Source: Flagellimonas hymeniacidonis
Lineage (GTDB): Bacteria > Bacteroidota > Bacteroidia > Flavobacteriales > Flavobacteriaceae
DNA length: 64,000 nt
NCBI RefSeq assembly: GCF_008040165.1
Contig: NZ_VRUR01000002.1
Span: forward strand, 1,674,001 to 1,738,000
Direction: 5' to 3'
The notes beneath the pieces are model-generated. The model was not told the DNA's origin, did no database searches, and saw only the letters and a program-made list of their open reading frames with translations. Shown here one piece after another: positions 46,862-56,681 of the stretch (within the stretch, counting starts at the first letter, position 1; every line of letters starts with the position of its first letter). The translations under genes were made by a program, and so were the position numbers.

Positions 46862-48703
46862 TTACTTCTTCTTAGTATCTGCTTCCATTTTCTCCTTTAG
46901 TGCCTGTAACTGAGAGTTAGCATCACCTAAAGTTGTTTTGGCTTCTTCCGCAGCAACAGCAGCTTTTCTTTTTGCTGTACTTACATTGCGTTCTTCTTGC
47001 TCTCTAAAGATAGCTGTATGACTTGCTACTACTCGTTTGAAGTCTTTGTTGAACTCAATAATCTTGAATTCTACTTCTTCACCTTTTCCTAGCTTCTTAC
47101 CATCTTCTTTTTCCATGTGTCTTGAAGGCACAAAACCAACAATATCCTCATTGAAATTAACAGTGGCTCCTTTGTCTACAACCTCAAAGATTGCAGCTTT
47201 ATGAACGGTACCTTCTGCAAATTCAGCAGCGTACTTGTCCCAAGGATTTTCTGTTGTTTGCTTATGGCCCAAGCTAAGCTTACGTCCTTCAACATCCAAT
47301 TCCAATACTTCTACTTCTAAATTGTCGCCAACGGCCACAAACTCAGATGGGTGCTTGATTTTCTTCGTCCATGAAAGGTCAGAGATGTAAATTAAACCAT
47401 CTATTCCTTCTTCCATTTCTACAAACACACCAAAGTTGGTAAAGTTTCTAACAATTCCTTTGTGTCTTGAACCTACAGGATATTTAGAAGTAATATCAGT
47501 CCATGGGTCTGGCGTTAATTGCTTAATACCCAAAGACATTTTACGATCTTCTCTATCTAAGGTCAATACCACAGCTTCAACCTCATCACCTACTTTTACA
47601 AAGTCTTGTGCAGACCTTAAGTGTGTAGACCATGACATTTCGGAAACGTGAATCAATCCTTCAACACCTTCGGCAACTTCAATAAAGGCACCGTAATCTG
47701 CAATTACAACTACCTTACCTTTTACTTTGTCGCCAATTTTTATTTCATCACCCAATGCATCCCATGGGTGCTTCTCTAATTGTTTAAGACCTAATTGGAT
47801 TCTAGATTTGTTATCATCAAAATCAAGAATTACCACATTCATTTTCTGGTCTAGCTCAACAACCTCATTTGGATGGTTGATTCTACTCCAAGAAAGGTCT
47901 GTAATATGAATTAATCCGTCAACCCCACCAAGATCAATAAAGACACCGTAAGAAGTAACGTTCTTAACAATACCTTCCAGTACTTGACCTTTTTCAAGCT
48001 GACCGATGATTTCTTTTTTCTGTTCTTCAATATCAGCCTCAATCAACGCTTTGTGTGAAACTACCACGTTCTTGAACTCATGGTTGATCTTAACCACTTT
48101 GAACTCCATGGTCTTACCAACGTACTGATCGTAATCACGAATAGGCTTCACATCGATTTGAGAACCTGGCAAGAACGCCTCAATTCCAAATACATCTACG
48201 ATCATACCACCTTTGGTTCTGCATTTTACAAAACCTTGAACAATCTCTTCTTTGTCATGGGCAGCATTAACTCTGTCCCAAGCCATGATCGTTCTTGCTT
48301 TTCTGTGAGACAATACCAGTTGACCTGTCTTGTCTTCACGAATATCTATAAGTACCTCTACTTTGTCACCAACCTTAAGATCAGGATTGTAACGGAATTC
48401 GTTCAATGAGATAACACCTTCAGACTTTGCATTGATATCAATGATTGCCTCACGGTCGGTCATGTGAACAACTTTTCCCTGTACCACTTCTTCATCTGCG
48501 GTATCTACAAAGTTTTCCTCTACAAGTGCTTCAAATTCTTTGAGCTTTGTATCATCTACGCGCTCAATTCCTTCCTCGTACTTTTCCCAATCAAAATTTT
48601 CGAGATACTCTTTTGGGTCCTGTTGTGTTTGAACCTCTTCTTTTACTTCTTGAACTGCTTCAGTAGTTTCTTCTACCTCAACGCTTGCTTTTTCTTCAGC
48701 CAT
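46862..48703 (-). CDS. rpsA: 30S ribosomal protein S1
   Basis: S1 binds mRNA and helps start translation. After an acidic N-terminal segment of about 60 residues, six S1 repeats follow, the clearest being VLEGIVKNVTSYGVFIDLGG, KVKGKVVVIADYGAFIEV and RHKGIVRNFTNFGVFVEM. The C-terminus is Lys/Ala-rich. The 613-residue length is usual for Bacteroidota. It has a strong promoter and a leader of roughly 105 bases with a hairpin. Confidence 0.96.
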   Translation of the reverse strand: MAEEKASVEVEETTEAVQEVKEEVQTQQDPKEYLENFDWEKYEEGIERVDDTKLKEFEALVEENFVDTADEEVVQGKVVHMTDREAIIDINAKSEGVISLNEFRYNPDLKVGDKVEVLIDIREDKTGQLVLSHRKARTIMAWDRVNAAHDKEEIVQGFVKCRTKGGMIVDVFGIEAFLPGSQIDVKPIRDYDQYVGKTMEFKVVKINHEFKNVVVSHKALIEADIEEQKKEIIGQLEKGQVLEGIVKNVTSYGVFIDLGGVDGLIHITDLSWSRINHPNEVVELDQKMNVVILDFDDNKSRIQLGLKQLEKHPWDALGDEIKIGDKVKGKVVVIADYGAFIEVAEGVEGLIHVSEMSWSTHLRSAQDFVKVGDEVEAVVLTLDREDRKMSLGIKQLTPDPWTDITSKYPVGSRHKGIVRNFTNFGVFVEMEEGIDGLIYISDLSWTKKIKHPSEFVAVGDNLEVEVLELDVEGRKLSLGHKQTTENPWDKYAAEFAEGTVHKAAIFEVVDKGATVNFNEDIVGFVPSRHMEKEDGKKLGKGEEVEFKIIEFNKDFKRVVASHTAIFREQEERNVSTAKRKAAVAAEEAKTTLGDANSQLQALKEKMEADTKKK

Positions 48704-48722
48704 GTGCTGATTTAAATTTGTA

Positions 48723-48760
48723 TTCTACAGTTTTACAAGAGTTAAACAATTACTGTAGAA
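48723..48760 (-). promoter_or_regulatory. Hairpin in the rpsA 5' leader
   Basis: TTCTACAGT (48723-48731) and ACTGTAGAA (48752-48760) are perfect 9-bp inverted repeats, and the loop can continue pairing as GTTTAAC against GTAAAAC with one mismatch. It begins 20 bases before the rpsA start codon on the transcript. S1 often represses its own translation, so this is a candidate operator. Confidence 0.6.
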
Positions 48761-48816
48761 GTTGTTATTGATTTTTCTGTTCCCTTTTTCTCTTGTCTAT
48801 TTGTTAAAAAGGAGTG

Positions 48817-48847
48817 CAAAAATACAATTAATTCCTTGTTTTACAAA
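48817..48847 (-). promoter_or_regulatory. rpsA promoter
   Basis: On the minus strand TTTG (48847-48844), a 19-base spacer and TATTTTTG (48824-48817) match the flavobacterial consensus exactly. Transcription would start near 48810. Confidence 0.75.
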
Positions 48848-48961
48848 CCCTTATTGCATGCATATCTTATTGAAACAATAATTAATGAAAAATTAAGCTG
48901 AAATGTGACTTTTATACATATCTTGTTTCTTAGTATTAACCATTAAAACAATTGAACTATT

Positions 48962-49342
48962 ATGAGTGCAAAAGCGAAATATCAAGCAGTTTTAGATTTA
49001 GGCCAAGAATTAGGCATAAAAGACGGCGACGTATCTGAAGATGGAGGCGTTCTAAAGATAAAGGGAGTAGCCAATACACCTTACGAGAAAAATGCTATTT
49101 GGGATAAAATAAAGCAAATTGGCGGGGAAAGCCCTTCTGATGTTAAGGCAAACATTTCTGTTGCCGATGATTCTGTGTATCACAGACATACGGTAAAAAG
49201 TGGTGAGTCTTTAAGCAAAATTGCAAAGCATTACTATGGAGATGCCATGAAGTACAACAAAATATTTGATGCAAATACCAATATCTTGAAGAATCCGGAT
49301 ATGATACACCCAGATCAGGTTTTGGTTATTCCAAATATCTAA
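48962..49342 (+). CDS. BON-like plus LysM domain protein
   Basis: The N-terminal half (about 5-70) resembles a BON domain ([20 protein letters not shown]). The C-terminal part (about 76-126) is a LysM domain ([20 protein letters not shown] to [11 protein letters not shown]). It resembles E. coli YgaU/Kbp, a potassium-binding protein of 149 residues, but is shorter at 126. No signal peptide is present. A terminator follows at once. Confidence 0.85.
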   Translation: MSAKAKYQAVLDLGQELGIKDGDVSEDGGVLKIKGVANTPYEKNAIWDKIKQIGGESPSDVKANISVADDSVYHRHTVKSGESLSKIAKHYYGDAMKYNKIFDANTNILKNPDMIHPDQVLVIPNI

Positions 49343-49360
49343 GAAATAAATTCTTTGCAT

Positions 49361-49391
49361 AAAAAAAGGCGCCTTTTAGGCGCCTTTTTTA
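49361..49391 (+). terminator. Terminator after the LysM gene
   Basis: AAAAAAGGCGCC pairs with GGCGCCTTTTTT (49379-49390) around a TTTTA loop, 18 bases after the stop codon. The symmetrical flanks would let it work on both strands. Confidence 0.92.
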
Positions 49392-49423
49392 TCTTTTAAT
49401 TTCATCTGGATTTTTAAAGTAAA

Positions 49424-49501
49424 AATTCCGAACTTCAGGTATCGGTTAGATATAAATCATTAAAACGGATTTATATCCTTTTAGTTGGCAAACATTTAAA
49501 A
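49424..49501. repeat. Shared upstream element, copy 1
   Basis: The segment has the blocks ATTCC, GAACTTCA, TATCG, ATATAAA, AAAACGGA and an AGTTGGC end, in the same order as a segment at 52384-52450 (there with AGTTAGC). Both lie roughly 130-150 bases before a lone accessory gene. The alignment needs gaps, so the relationship is suggested rather than proven. Confidence 0.35.
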
Positions 49502-49572
49502 AACTCAATAAATAAGGCAACCATTATTCGAAATTTTACGTCTTCCATAAAGAAAACTAAAATAAGTCACTA

Positions 49573-51066
49573 ATGAGAAAATTATTAGCCATTCTCTTTG
49601 TTATAATTTTATTCTCTTGTCAAGAGAATAAAGAACAATTGAATCTTACTGAAGGTGTCTACATATCGAATGTTACCATAATCTCAACAGAAGATGGCAC
49701 TTACAGCCCTTATATAGGTCATTTAGTGGTTGAAAAAGATAAAATCGTTTATGTGGGTAAAGATGAGCCAAGCATAAGCGGAACATTTGAACAGATCGAT
49801 GGAACTGGAAAATTCATAATTCCAGGGTTAATCGATAGTCATGTCCATCTTCCAGGAGTGCAAGGAATGCTTCCCAATCATATAGAAAAATACCCTGAAC
49901 TGGCCACTAAGTTTAAAAGCCAAATGCCGCGAAGCTATTTATACTATGGTTTTACCACTTTAATTGATCTTGGAGGCATATATGAAGAAGATATCACTTC
50001 TTTTAACATGGAAAAAGCAAAACCCGATTTATATCATATAGGATATTCAGGGGCTGCGGTTGCAAATGGCTACCCAATGAATAATATACCTATAGAATAT
50101 CGATTTGAAGCCCTGCCAAATTTCATATATATGGAAAGTCAGGCAGAAAACATACCAGATAAGTATGACCCTACCAATCATACCCCCAAAGCAGTTGTCA
50201 AGCGTATCAAAAATTCTGGTGCTATTGCTGTAAAAGCGTATTATGAATCAGGTTTTGGTCACATGAAGGGGTTGCCCTTGCCAACCAAAGATATTATGGA
50301 GGAATTGCTTACGGAAGCACATTCCAATGGGCTTGTCCTAACAGTTCACGCTAATTCATTTGAAGGACATTCATTTTTAACAGATATAGGAGTTGATATC
50401 ATATCTCACGGGCTTTGGAACTGGGAAGAATATAAAGATGTGCCCTCTGATTCTCTTCCAATAGAGATAAAAAACATGTTGGATCTACAAATTAAAAAGC
50501 AAATAGGCTATACCCCTACATTGACTGTTATTGAAGGAGAGAAAGCACTGGTTGATACCGAATTTCTTAATCAGCCTGGCTTAAAAAAAGTGGTTCCCAA
50601 AAATTTACTTGAATGGTATAAAACGGAAGAAGCACAATGGTTTGGCAAAAAAATTTTTAGTGAACTTACTGTAGAGGAGATCCATACAATGTATGACAAT
50701 GTGCAAGGTCATGCAATGCTAGCTTTAAAGTACCTTTCTGATAATAATGGTCTGATTCTATTTGGCTCAGATACTCCATCTGGCCCAATTTATAGCAATC
50801 AACCGGGTCATAATGGTAATTGGGAGCTTAAATTGATGAAAGAAGCGGGAGTCTCCTTAAATAAAATACTTGCGTCCGCTACATTTAATAATGCCAAAGC
50901 TTTTCATTTAGATTCTTCTCTTGGCTCATTGGCTATCGGAAAAAAAGCAAATATAATTATGATGGCTAAAAACCCATTAACGGATATTGAAGCATATGAT
51001 GCTATTGAGAAAGTTGTTATTGGAGGCAAGGTCATAAAAAGAGAAGATTTGGAGGTTAAAGAATAA
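49573..51066 (+). CDS. Amidohydrolase-family lipoprotein
   Basis: A lipoprotein signal (VIILFSCQEN, Cys16) anchors the 497-residue protein outside the cytoplasm. The metal-dependent hydrolase motifs are DSHVHLPG, a possible carbamylated Lys in AVKAYYESG, LTVHANSFEGH, ISHGLW and FGSDTPSGP. The substrate is unknown; imidazolonepropionase- and prolidase-like members share these motifs. Two TGGCTACAA direct repeats follow its stop codon. It looks like an accessory gene with its own flanks. Confidence 0.85.
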   Translation: MRKLLAILFVIILFSCQENKEQLNLTEGVYISNVTIISTEDGTYSPYIGHLVVEKDKIVYVGKDEPSISGTFEQIDGTGKFIIPGLIDSHVHLPGVQGMLPNHIEKYPELATKFKSQMPRSYLYYGFTTLIDLGGIYEEDITSFNMEKAKPDLYHIGYSGAAVANGYPMNNIPIEYRFEALPNFIYMESQAENIPDKYDPTNHTPKAVVKRIKNSGAIAVKAYYESGFGHMKGLPLPTKDIMEELLTEAHSNGLVLTVHANSFEGHSFLTDIGVDIISHGLWNWEEYKDVPSDSLPIEIKNMLDLQIKKQIGYTPTLTVIEGEKALVDTEFLNQPGLKKVVPKNLLEWYKTEEAQWFGKKIFSELTVEEIHTMYDNVQGHAMLALKYLSDNNGLILFGSDTPSGPIYSNQPGHNGNWELKLMKEAGVSLNKILASATFNNAKAFHLDSSLGSLAIGKKANIIMMAKNPLTDIEAYDAIEKVVIGGKVIKREDLEVKE

Positions 51067-51067
51067 C

Positions 51068-51088
51068 TGGCTACAACATTGGCTACAA
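51068..51088. repeat. Tandem TGGCTACAA repeat after the amidohydrolase gene
   Basis: TGGCTACAA occurs at 51068-51076 and 51080-51088, a 12-base period, directly after the stop codon. Similar GGCTACAA-type strings are recalled as frequent in flavobacterial intergenic DNA. Confidence 0.4.
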
Positions 51089-51113
51089 GTGAACTTGAAA
51101 TATTTATTCGAAA

Positions 51114-51536
51114 ATGAAAACCATTACTTGGAAATTACATTTAAAAGCTAACCCAAATAAGGTTTTTGATTTGCTCACCACCGCTGAGGGAATAACAAAG
51201 TTCAGGTCCGAAAAAGCAAATGAAGATGGCGATGTAATTCACTTCTTGTTTCCGAATGGCCAAACCTACAACAGTCAAATTATAAAGAGCATTCCCAATG
51301 AAGAATTCCATTTGGACTATTTTAATAGTTTGGTGAAATTTGAATTAAAGCAAGCGGAAAACGGTGGAACAGACCTTACTTTAAGGAATGAAAATGTACC
51401 TGAAAGTGATTTTTATGAGGTGCATGCTGGGTGGATATCTGTACTGATGAACCTTAAGGCAGTAGCGGACTTTCAATGCGATTTGAGGAATCATGACCCC
51501 AAAAAAACATGGGACCAGGGTTATGTAGATAATTAA
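51114..51536 (+). CDS. SRPBCC (START-like / AHSA1) domain protein
   Basis: This soluble 140-residue protein fits the Bet v 1-like ligand-binding fold, with TWKLHLKANPNKVFDLLTTAEG at the start and GWISVLMNLKAVADF at the end. Function unknown. It follows the amidohydrolase by 47 bases and converges with cmk. Confidence 0.8.
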   Translation: MKTITWKLHLKANPNKVFDLLTTAEGITKFRSEKANEDGDVIHFLFPNGQTYNSQIIKSIPNEEFHLDYFNSLVKFELKQAENGGTDLTLRNENVPESDFYEVHAGWISVLMNLKAVADFQCDLRNHDPKKTWDQGYVDN

Positions 51537-51554
51537 TAAAAAGAGTTCGATTTT

Positions 51555-52244
51555 CTAGGCTTTTAAAATAACCCTTTGGGCAAAATTATGCATCCGTTCA
51601 AATTGTTCCTCAATCCCCATATCGCTATTATCAAATTCAATGGCATCATCAGCCTTGCGTAAAGGGGATGTTTCTCGAGTAGAATCTATAAAATCCCTTT
51701 TTTGAACATTCTCAAGGACTTCTTCGAAGGAAACAGCCTCACCTCTATCCAATAGTTCCTTATAGCGTCTGGTCGCGCGGGTTTCTGGAGAAGCGGTCAT
51801 GAATATCTTTAGTTCCGCATTGGGGAAAACCACGGTACCAATATCTCTACCGTCCATTACAATGCCTTTTTCATCCCCCATTTTTTGTTGCATTTCTACT
51901 AACTTGGTTCTCACCTCGGGAATAGCAGCCACCTTACTCACCTGCTCTGATACTTTCATGGTTCTAATCTCCTTTTCTACATTTAGGCCATTGAGGTGCA
52001 TTTCTGATAATCCCAACGTTTTATTGGGCACAAACTTTAATTGTATATTGGGCAGTGCTGCAATTAAGGATGGGATATCTTCAGTAGCACCAACATAATT
52101 ATGGTTCAATGCAAAAAGGGTCACTGCACGGTACATGGCCCCTGTATCTACATACACATAGTTTAATGCCGAAGCCAGTCGCTTTGCCAAGGTACTTTTT
52201 CCTGTGGATGAATACCCATCTATCGCAATGGTGATTTTTCCCAT
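51555..52244 (-). CDS. cmk: Cytidylate kinase
   Basis: It phosphorylates CMP and dCMP. The P-loop is IAIDGYSSTGKSTLAKRLA, with YVDTGAMYRAVTL, VMDGRDIGTVVFP and RRYKELLDRGE as family motifs. The 229-residue length is typical. rpsA commonly follows cmk in other bacteria but here lies separately about 3 kb away. Confidence 0.96.
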   Translation of the reverse strand: MGKITIAIDGYSSTGKSTLAKRLASALNYVYVDTGAMYRAVTLFALNHNYVGATEDIPSLIAALPNIQLKFVPNKTLGLSEMHLNGLNVEKEIRTMKVSEQVSKVAAIPEVRTKLVEMQQKMGDEKGIVMDGRDIGTVVFPNAELKIFMTASPETRATRRYKELLDRGEAVSFEEVLENVQKRDFIDSTRETSPLRKADDAIEFDNSDMGIEEQFERMHNFAQRVILKA

Positions 52245-52383
52245 GGGTCAAAAATAAGGAGAAGGAAACAAAAGATTCCAAAAAAGCATTTTTAAAGTTT
52301 CTACAGAATCTCATTGGCTTGACCTTGCAAATAAGTATCATTTCAAAAGGTCGTTACATCAATTCAGACCTGACTTGATGATT

Positions 52384-52450
52384 GGAATTCCCGAACTTCA
52401 CTTATCGCAAAATATAAAACGGAGACATATTAATATGAGTTAGCGGTCAT
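52384..52450. repeat. Shared upstream element, copy 2
   Basis: This is the partner of the segment at 49424-49501, with the same block order (AATTCC, GAACTTCA, TATCG, ATATAAAACGGA, ATAT, AGTTAGC). It lies in the 271-base gap between cmk and the small membrane protein, which otherwise holds no feature I can support. Confidence 0.35.
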
Positions 52451-52515
52451 TGATAAAAAATGGAAACCTTTAAAAGGATTAATTTATCTACTTAATAAAA
52501 TGCATTGATACTATA

Positions 52516-52812
52516 ATGAAAAACAAAAACAGGGTACTAAATTTTATATCAATACTAATACTGTTGCTATTGATGCAAGCTATTTCATATATTATTATTG
52601 GAGATGACCGTATTTGGAAACTTTTCCCGGGTGATTATGCGCTATTACTCCCTTTATTATTTTTTATTCCGTTAATACTCTCCATATTATCCTTGAAAAA
52701 CAGAAAAAATGTATTAGCTAAAATACTACTGAGTATTTCCATACTATTATTAATTATAATGGGTATTTTGTCTATTTATGTATTTGCCTTGGGATCAGCT
52801 TGGAAAAATTAA
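52516..52812 (+). CDS. Small hypothetical membrane protein
   Basis: This 98-residue protein has three membrane segments (about 9-28, 41-60 and 70-92) and no recognised motif. It is flanked by an upstream segment ending GTTAGC and a downstream GCTAAC just after the stop codon, which are inverted copies of each other. It may be a recently gained single gene. Confidence 0.6.
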   Translation: MKNKNRVLNFISILILLLLMQAISYIIIGDDRIWKLFPGDYALLLPLLFFIPLILSILSLKNRKNVLAKILLSISILLLIIMGILSIYVFALGSAWKN

Positions 52813-52893
52813 GAGCTAACAATGTTTAACAAATCATAGTTACGAGTATTATACGGGACAATAAGTACAATCTCAAAAAACCTCTGTTCTTTT

Positions 52894-55344
52894 CTAAAGC
52901 TTTTTGGCATTTTTAACCTTCCTATCCGTAACGGCAATATCAATAACTTCACTCATATCCGAAACATAGTGAAATGTAAGTCCCTTTAAATAGTCTTCCT
53001 TTACTTCCTGAATGTCTTTTCTATTGTCTTCACACAAGATAATTTCCTTGATCCTGGCCCTTTTGGCAGCCAAAATCTTTTCTTTGATACCACCAACAGG
53101 CAATACCTTACCCCTAAGGGTAATTTCACCGGTCATGGCCAAACTCTTTTTCACTTTACGTTGTGTAAAAAGCGAGACCAGTGACGTTAGCATCGTGATT
53201 CCCGCACTAGGACCGTCTTTTGGGGTAGCACCTTCAGGCACATGAATATGGACGTTGTATTTATCAAATACCTCTGAATTTATGCCAAAAGTCTCCGCAT
53301 TGGATTTGATATACTCCATGGCAATGGTGGCGGATTCCTTCATTACTTTTCCAAGGTTTCCAGTAATGTTCAAAGTTCCTTTTCCTTTGGACAAAATGGA
53401 TTCTATAAAAAGGATATCTCCTCCAACACTGGTCCATGCCAAGCCCGTAACCACACCTGCAACATCATTATTCTCATATTTGTCCCGTTCTAAACGTGCC
53501 GGACCCAATATTTTTTCTACATCATCATTAGAAATTTTAATGTTGTACTCTTCTTCTATGGCAATGGATTTGGCAGCATAACGCACCATTTTTGCAATTT
53601 GTTTTTCCAAACTACGCACTCCCGATTCCCGGGTATAGCCTTCCACAATTTTTTCAAGCTGTGGTTTGCCAATTTTTAAGTCTTTTGCAATAAGTCCGTG
53701 CTCTTTTAGCTGCTTAGGAAGTAAATGCTTTTTGGCAATTTCTACCTTTTCCTCTATGGTATAACCCGTTACATTGATGATTTCCATTCGGTCGCGAAGT
53801 GCTGGTTGAATGGTTCCCAAATTATTAGCTGTGGCAATAAACATTACTTTGGATAGGTCATAGCCCATTTCCAAAAAGTTATCATAGAAATCACTGTTCT
53901 GCTCAGGGTCCAAAACTTCAAGCATAGCGGATGAAGGATCACCTTGATGACTGTTCGAGAGTTTATCTATCTCATCCAATATAAAAACGGGATTGGATTT
54001 ACCTGCTTTCTTCAAACTCTGAACGATTCGTCCAGGCATTGCTCCAATATAGGTTTTTCTATGCCCTCTAATTTCTGCTTCGTCCCGTAAACCGCCGAGT
54101 GATATCCGAACATATTCCCTACCTAAGGCCTCAGCAACAGACTTGCCTAAAGATGTTTTACCAACTCCTGGAGGTCCGTACAAGCAAAGAATGGGCGATT
54201 TCATGTCGTTTCGCAGCTTAAGCACAGCCAAATATTCAATAATTCTTCGTTTTACATCCTCCAGGCCATAGTGATCACGGTCCAGAATCTGTTGGGCGCG
54301 TTTTAAATCAAATTTGTCTTTAGAGAATTCGTTCCAAGGTAAATCCAAGAATAGGTCCAAATAGTTGCGTTGTATGGAATATTCCGCCACCTGAGGATTC
54401 ATACGTTGTATTTTGGAAAGTTCCTTTTCAAAATGTTCCTTTACTTTTTTACTCCACTTCTTCTTTTTTGCTTTTGCACGCATTTCATCAACTTCTTCCT
54501 CATAAGAAATACCTCCAAGTTCTTCTTGAATGGTCTTCATTTGTTGATGTAAAAAATACTCGCGTTGTTGCTGGTCCATATCATTACGAACCTTGGATTG
54601 AATATCGTTCTTGAGCTCCAATTTTTGAAGCTCTGTATTCATATACTTTAGGGTTGTAAGGGCTCTATCCTGTAAATTTGGGATTTCCAAAAGATTTTGC
54701 TTGTCCGCAACACTTAAATTAAGGTTGGAGGACACAAAATTGATCAGGAATGAATTACTCTGAATATTTTTGATAGCAAATGTGGCTTCACTAGGAATAT
54801 TGGGGTTGTCTTTTATGATCTTAAAAGCCAACTCTTTTATAGAATCTATGATTGCCTCAAACTCCTCACTCTTTTCATTAGGTCGTTCCTCTTGTGCTTC
54901 TTTAACCGTTGCGGTCAAATACGGTTTCTCAGAAACCACCTGGTTGATTTCAAAACGTTTTTTACCTTGAATGATAACCGTAGTGTTTCCATCTGGCATT
55001 TGCAACACGCGAAGAATTCTGGCAACGGTTCCCAGCCTATTAATATCATCGACCCCAGGGTTTTCAGTTTCCTCATCTTTTTGTGAAACCACCCCAATGG
55101 TTTTTGTGCCATTGTTGGCGTCCTTAATCAGGTTGATTGATTTATCCCGCCCCGCGGTAATTGGAATTACTACGCCAGGAAAGAGCACCGTGTTTCGCAA
55201 TGGCAAAACCGGCAAGGTTTCTGGCAATTCCTCCTTATTCATCTCCTCTTCATCTTCCGGTGTCAATAACGGAATTAATTCTGCATCCTCATCAAGCCCT
55301 TGCATTGATATATTGTCAAAAGTTGAAATTTTTATTTCTCCCAT
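52894..55344 (-). CDS. lon: Lon protease (endopeptidase La)
   Basis: This is an ATP-dependent serine protease. An N-terminal LON substrate-binding domain (about 40-245) is followed by coiled coil, an AAA+ domain with [14 protein letters not shown] and a C-terminal protease with catalytic Ser713 in [11 protein letters not shown] and Lys754 in [12 protein letters not shown]. The 816-residue length is typical. The gap to the sigma factor gene contains a TGTCA-CAAA-TGACA inverted repeat at 55364-55377. Confidence 0.96.
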   Translation of the reverse strand: MGEIKISTFDNISMQGLDEDAELIPLLTPEDEEEMNKEELPETLPVLPLRNTVLFPGVVIPITAGRDKSINLIKDANNGTKTIGVVSQKDEETENPGVDDINRLGTVARILRVLQMPDGNTTVIIQGKKRFEINQVVSEKPYLTATVKEAQEERPNEKSEEFEAIIDSIKELAFKIIKDNPNIPSEATFAIKNIQSNSFLINFVSSNLNLSVADKQNLLEIPNLQDRALTTLKYMNTELQKLELKNDIQSKVRNDMDQQQREYFLHQQMKTIQEELGGISYEEEVDEMRAKAKKKKWSKKVKEHFEKELSKIQRMNPQVAEYSIQRNYLDLFLDLPWNEFSKDKFDLKRAQQILDRDHYGLEDVKRRIIEYLAVLKLRNDMKSPILCLYGPPGVGKTSLGKSVAEALGREYVRISLGGLRDEAEIRGHRKTYIGAMPGRIVQSLKKAGKSNPVFILDEIDKLSNSHQGDPSSAMLEVLDPEQNSDFYDNFLEMGYDLSKVMFIATANNLGTIQPALRDRMEIINVTGYTIEEKVEIAKKHLLPKQLKEHGLIAKDLKIGKPQLEKIVEGYTRESGVRSLEKQIAKMVRYAAKSIAIEEEYNIKISNDDVEKILGPARLERDKYENNDVAGVVTGLAWTSVGGDILFIESILSKGKGTLNITGNLGKVMKESATIAMEYIKSNAETFGINSEVFDKYNVHIHVPEGATPKDGPSAGITMLTSLVSLFTQRKVKKSLAMTGEITLRGKVLPVGGIKEKILAAKRARIKEIILCEDNRKDIQEVKEDYLKGLTFHYVSDMSEVIDIAVTDRKVKNAKKL

Positions 55345-55560
55345 ATCATATTTTCGGTCATTTTGTCACAAATGACACAAATCTTCAGTTTATACTAGAA
55401 CCGATTTCCGCTATAATACCATAAAAGTAGGTATTACCATGGGTGTTAGGTTCTTTTCCACTTGTATAACGGCAATTCTTATGCCATTAAAAACTAAAAA
55501 AATGGAAAAAACTGTAACAATTGATAAATTCACCTATCTATAAGACAAACCATTCATTTT

Positions 55561-56118
55561 TTGAGCCACCAAAATGAACATACTGATGCGCTGCTCCAAT
55601 CGTGCCTAAGGGGAAAACAAAGTGCGCAATTGGAAATTTACAATCGGTACTACAAAGCCATGTACAACATAGCTTTTAGGATTGTAAAGGACTCGGCCGA
55701 AGCTGAAGATGTAATGCAGGAATCGTTCTTGAACGCGTTTACGAAACTGCACACATTTAAAGGGGATGTCGCCTTTGGGGCATGGTTAAAGCGAATTGTG
55801 ATAAACAACAGTATCTATCATTACAAAAAACAGCAAAAAACACGAGCTGTGGATTTGGATGAGGTAATGTACAAGGTCGAAGACAATGATGAAGTTGCTT
55901 TGAATCACAATGGTTATACTGAACTGAAGGCTCAAAAAGTGATGGAAACCATGAAAAGTTTAAAAGACAATTACAGAATTTCTTTGACCTTACATTTAAT
56001 CGAGGGGTACGATTACGAAGAAATAAGCGATATCATGAACATTAGCTATGCTAATTGTAGAACAACAATTTCGAGGGCCAAGGAAAGTCTAAGAAAAAAA
56101 TTGACAGTAAATGCTTGA
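55561..56118 (+). CDS. ECF-family RNA polymerase sigma factor
   Basis: This 185-residue sigma-70 protein has region 2 (YNIAFRIVKDSAEAEDVMQE, FGAWLKRIVINNSI) and region 4 (YEEISDIMNISYANCRTTISRAKE). It starts with TTG, giving MSHQNEHTD, with no ATG in frame nearby. The next gene begins 2 bases after its stop. The pair with a membrane-anchored protein suggests control by an anti-sigma factor. Confidence 0.92.
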   Translation: MSHQNEHTDALLQSCLRGKQSAQLEIYNRYYKAMYNIAFRIVKDSAEAEDVMQESFLNAFTKLHTFKGDVAFGAWLKRIVINNSIYHYKKQQKTRAVDLDEVMYKVEDNDEVALNHNGYTELKAQKVMETMKSLKDNYRISLTLHLIEGYDYEEISDIMNISYANCRTTISRAKESLRKKLTVNA

Positions 56119-56120
56119 TT

Positions 56121-56681
56121 ATGAGTAAAGATAATTTAGATCAGCTATTTGAAAGGCTAGAAGGCAATTTTGACTTTGAAGAACCAAGGAATGGGCATCA
56201 AGAACGTTTTTTGAAAAAGCTGAACAGGGATAACGGAGTAGTTCAACTCCAAAGAAAAAAGACAAGCTGGTGGAAACCATTATCTATTGCCGCTTCCATA
56301 GCCATACTATGTATGTTGGGGATACAAGTCTTTACTGCGCAACCAAGCATTAAAGAACAGGTTGTGGAAATTGCACCAGAGGTGTCGAAAACAGAGTTTT
56401 ATTTTGCCAGCCTAATTGAGGAGCAGGTACAACTATTAAAAGATGAAAAATCCCCTGAAACGGCAAAACTGGTAGATGATACTTTGTTACAACTTGACAA
56501 ATTGGAATCCAATTATCAAACCTTGGAGCAAGAACTTGTTAATGGGGGAAACAGTAAAATTATACTGAATGCCATGATAACCAACTTTCAAACTAGAATT
56601 GATCTTTTAAAAGAAGTATTGACCAATATTGAAAACATTAAAAATTTAAAAGCATATAATGATGAAAACATTACTATATAA
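56121..56681 (+). CDS. Membrane-anchored anti-sigma-like protein
   Basis: From the ATG at 56121 the product has 186 residues, with a charged cytoplasmic part (1-48), one membrane segment (about 52-70, PLSIAASIAILCMLGIQVF) and a helical, coiled-coil-like outer part. It lacks the H-x3-C-x2-C zinc motif of ZAS anti-sigma factors. The call is by topology and position after the sigma gene. A TTG two codons upstream is an alternative start. Confidence 0.65.
   Translation: MSKDNLDQLFERLEGNFDFEEPRNGHQERFLKKLNRDNGVVQLQRKKTSWWKPLSIAASIAILCMLGIQVFTAQPSIKEQVVEIAPEVSKTEFYFASLIEEQVQLLKDEKSPETAKLVDDTLLQLDKLESNYQTLEQELVNGGNSKIILNAMITNFQTRIDLLKEVLTNIENIKNLKAYNDENITI

Noticed and set aside
55364-55377. TGTCA-CAAA-TGACA operator between lon and the sigma factor gene
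   Set aside because: A 5-bp inverted repeat is easily found by chance and no second copy was seen.
55502-55543. 13-codon frame before the sigma factor gene
   Set aside because: It has no biased codon run, promoter or hairpin; such short frames occur by chance in A/T-rich gaps.
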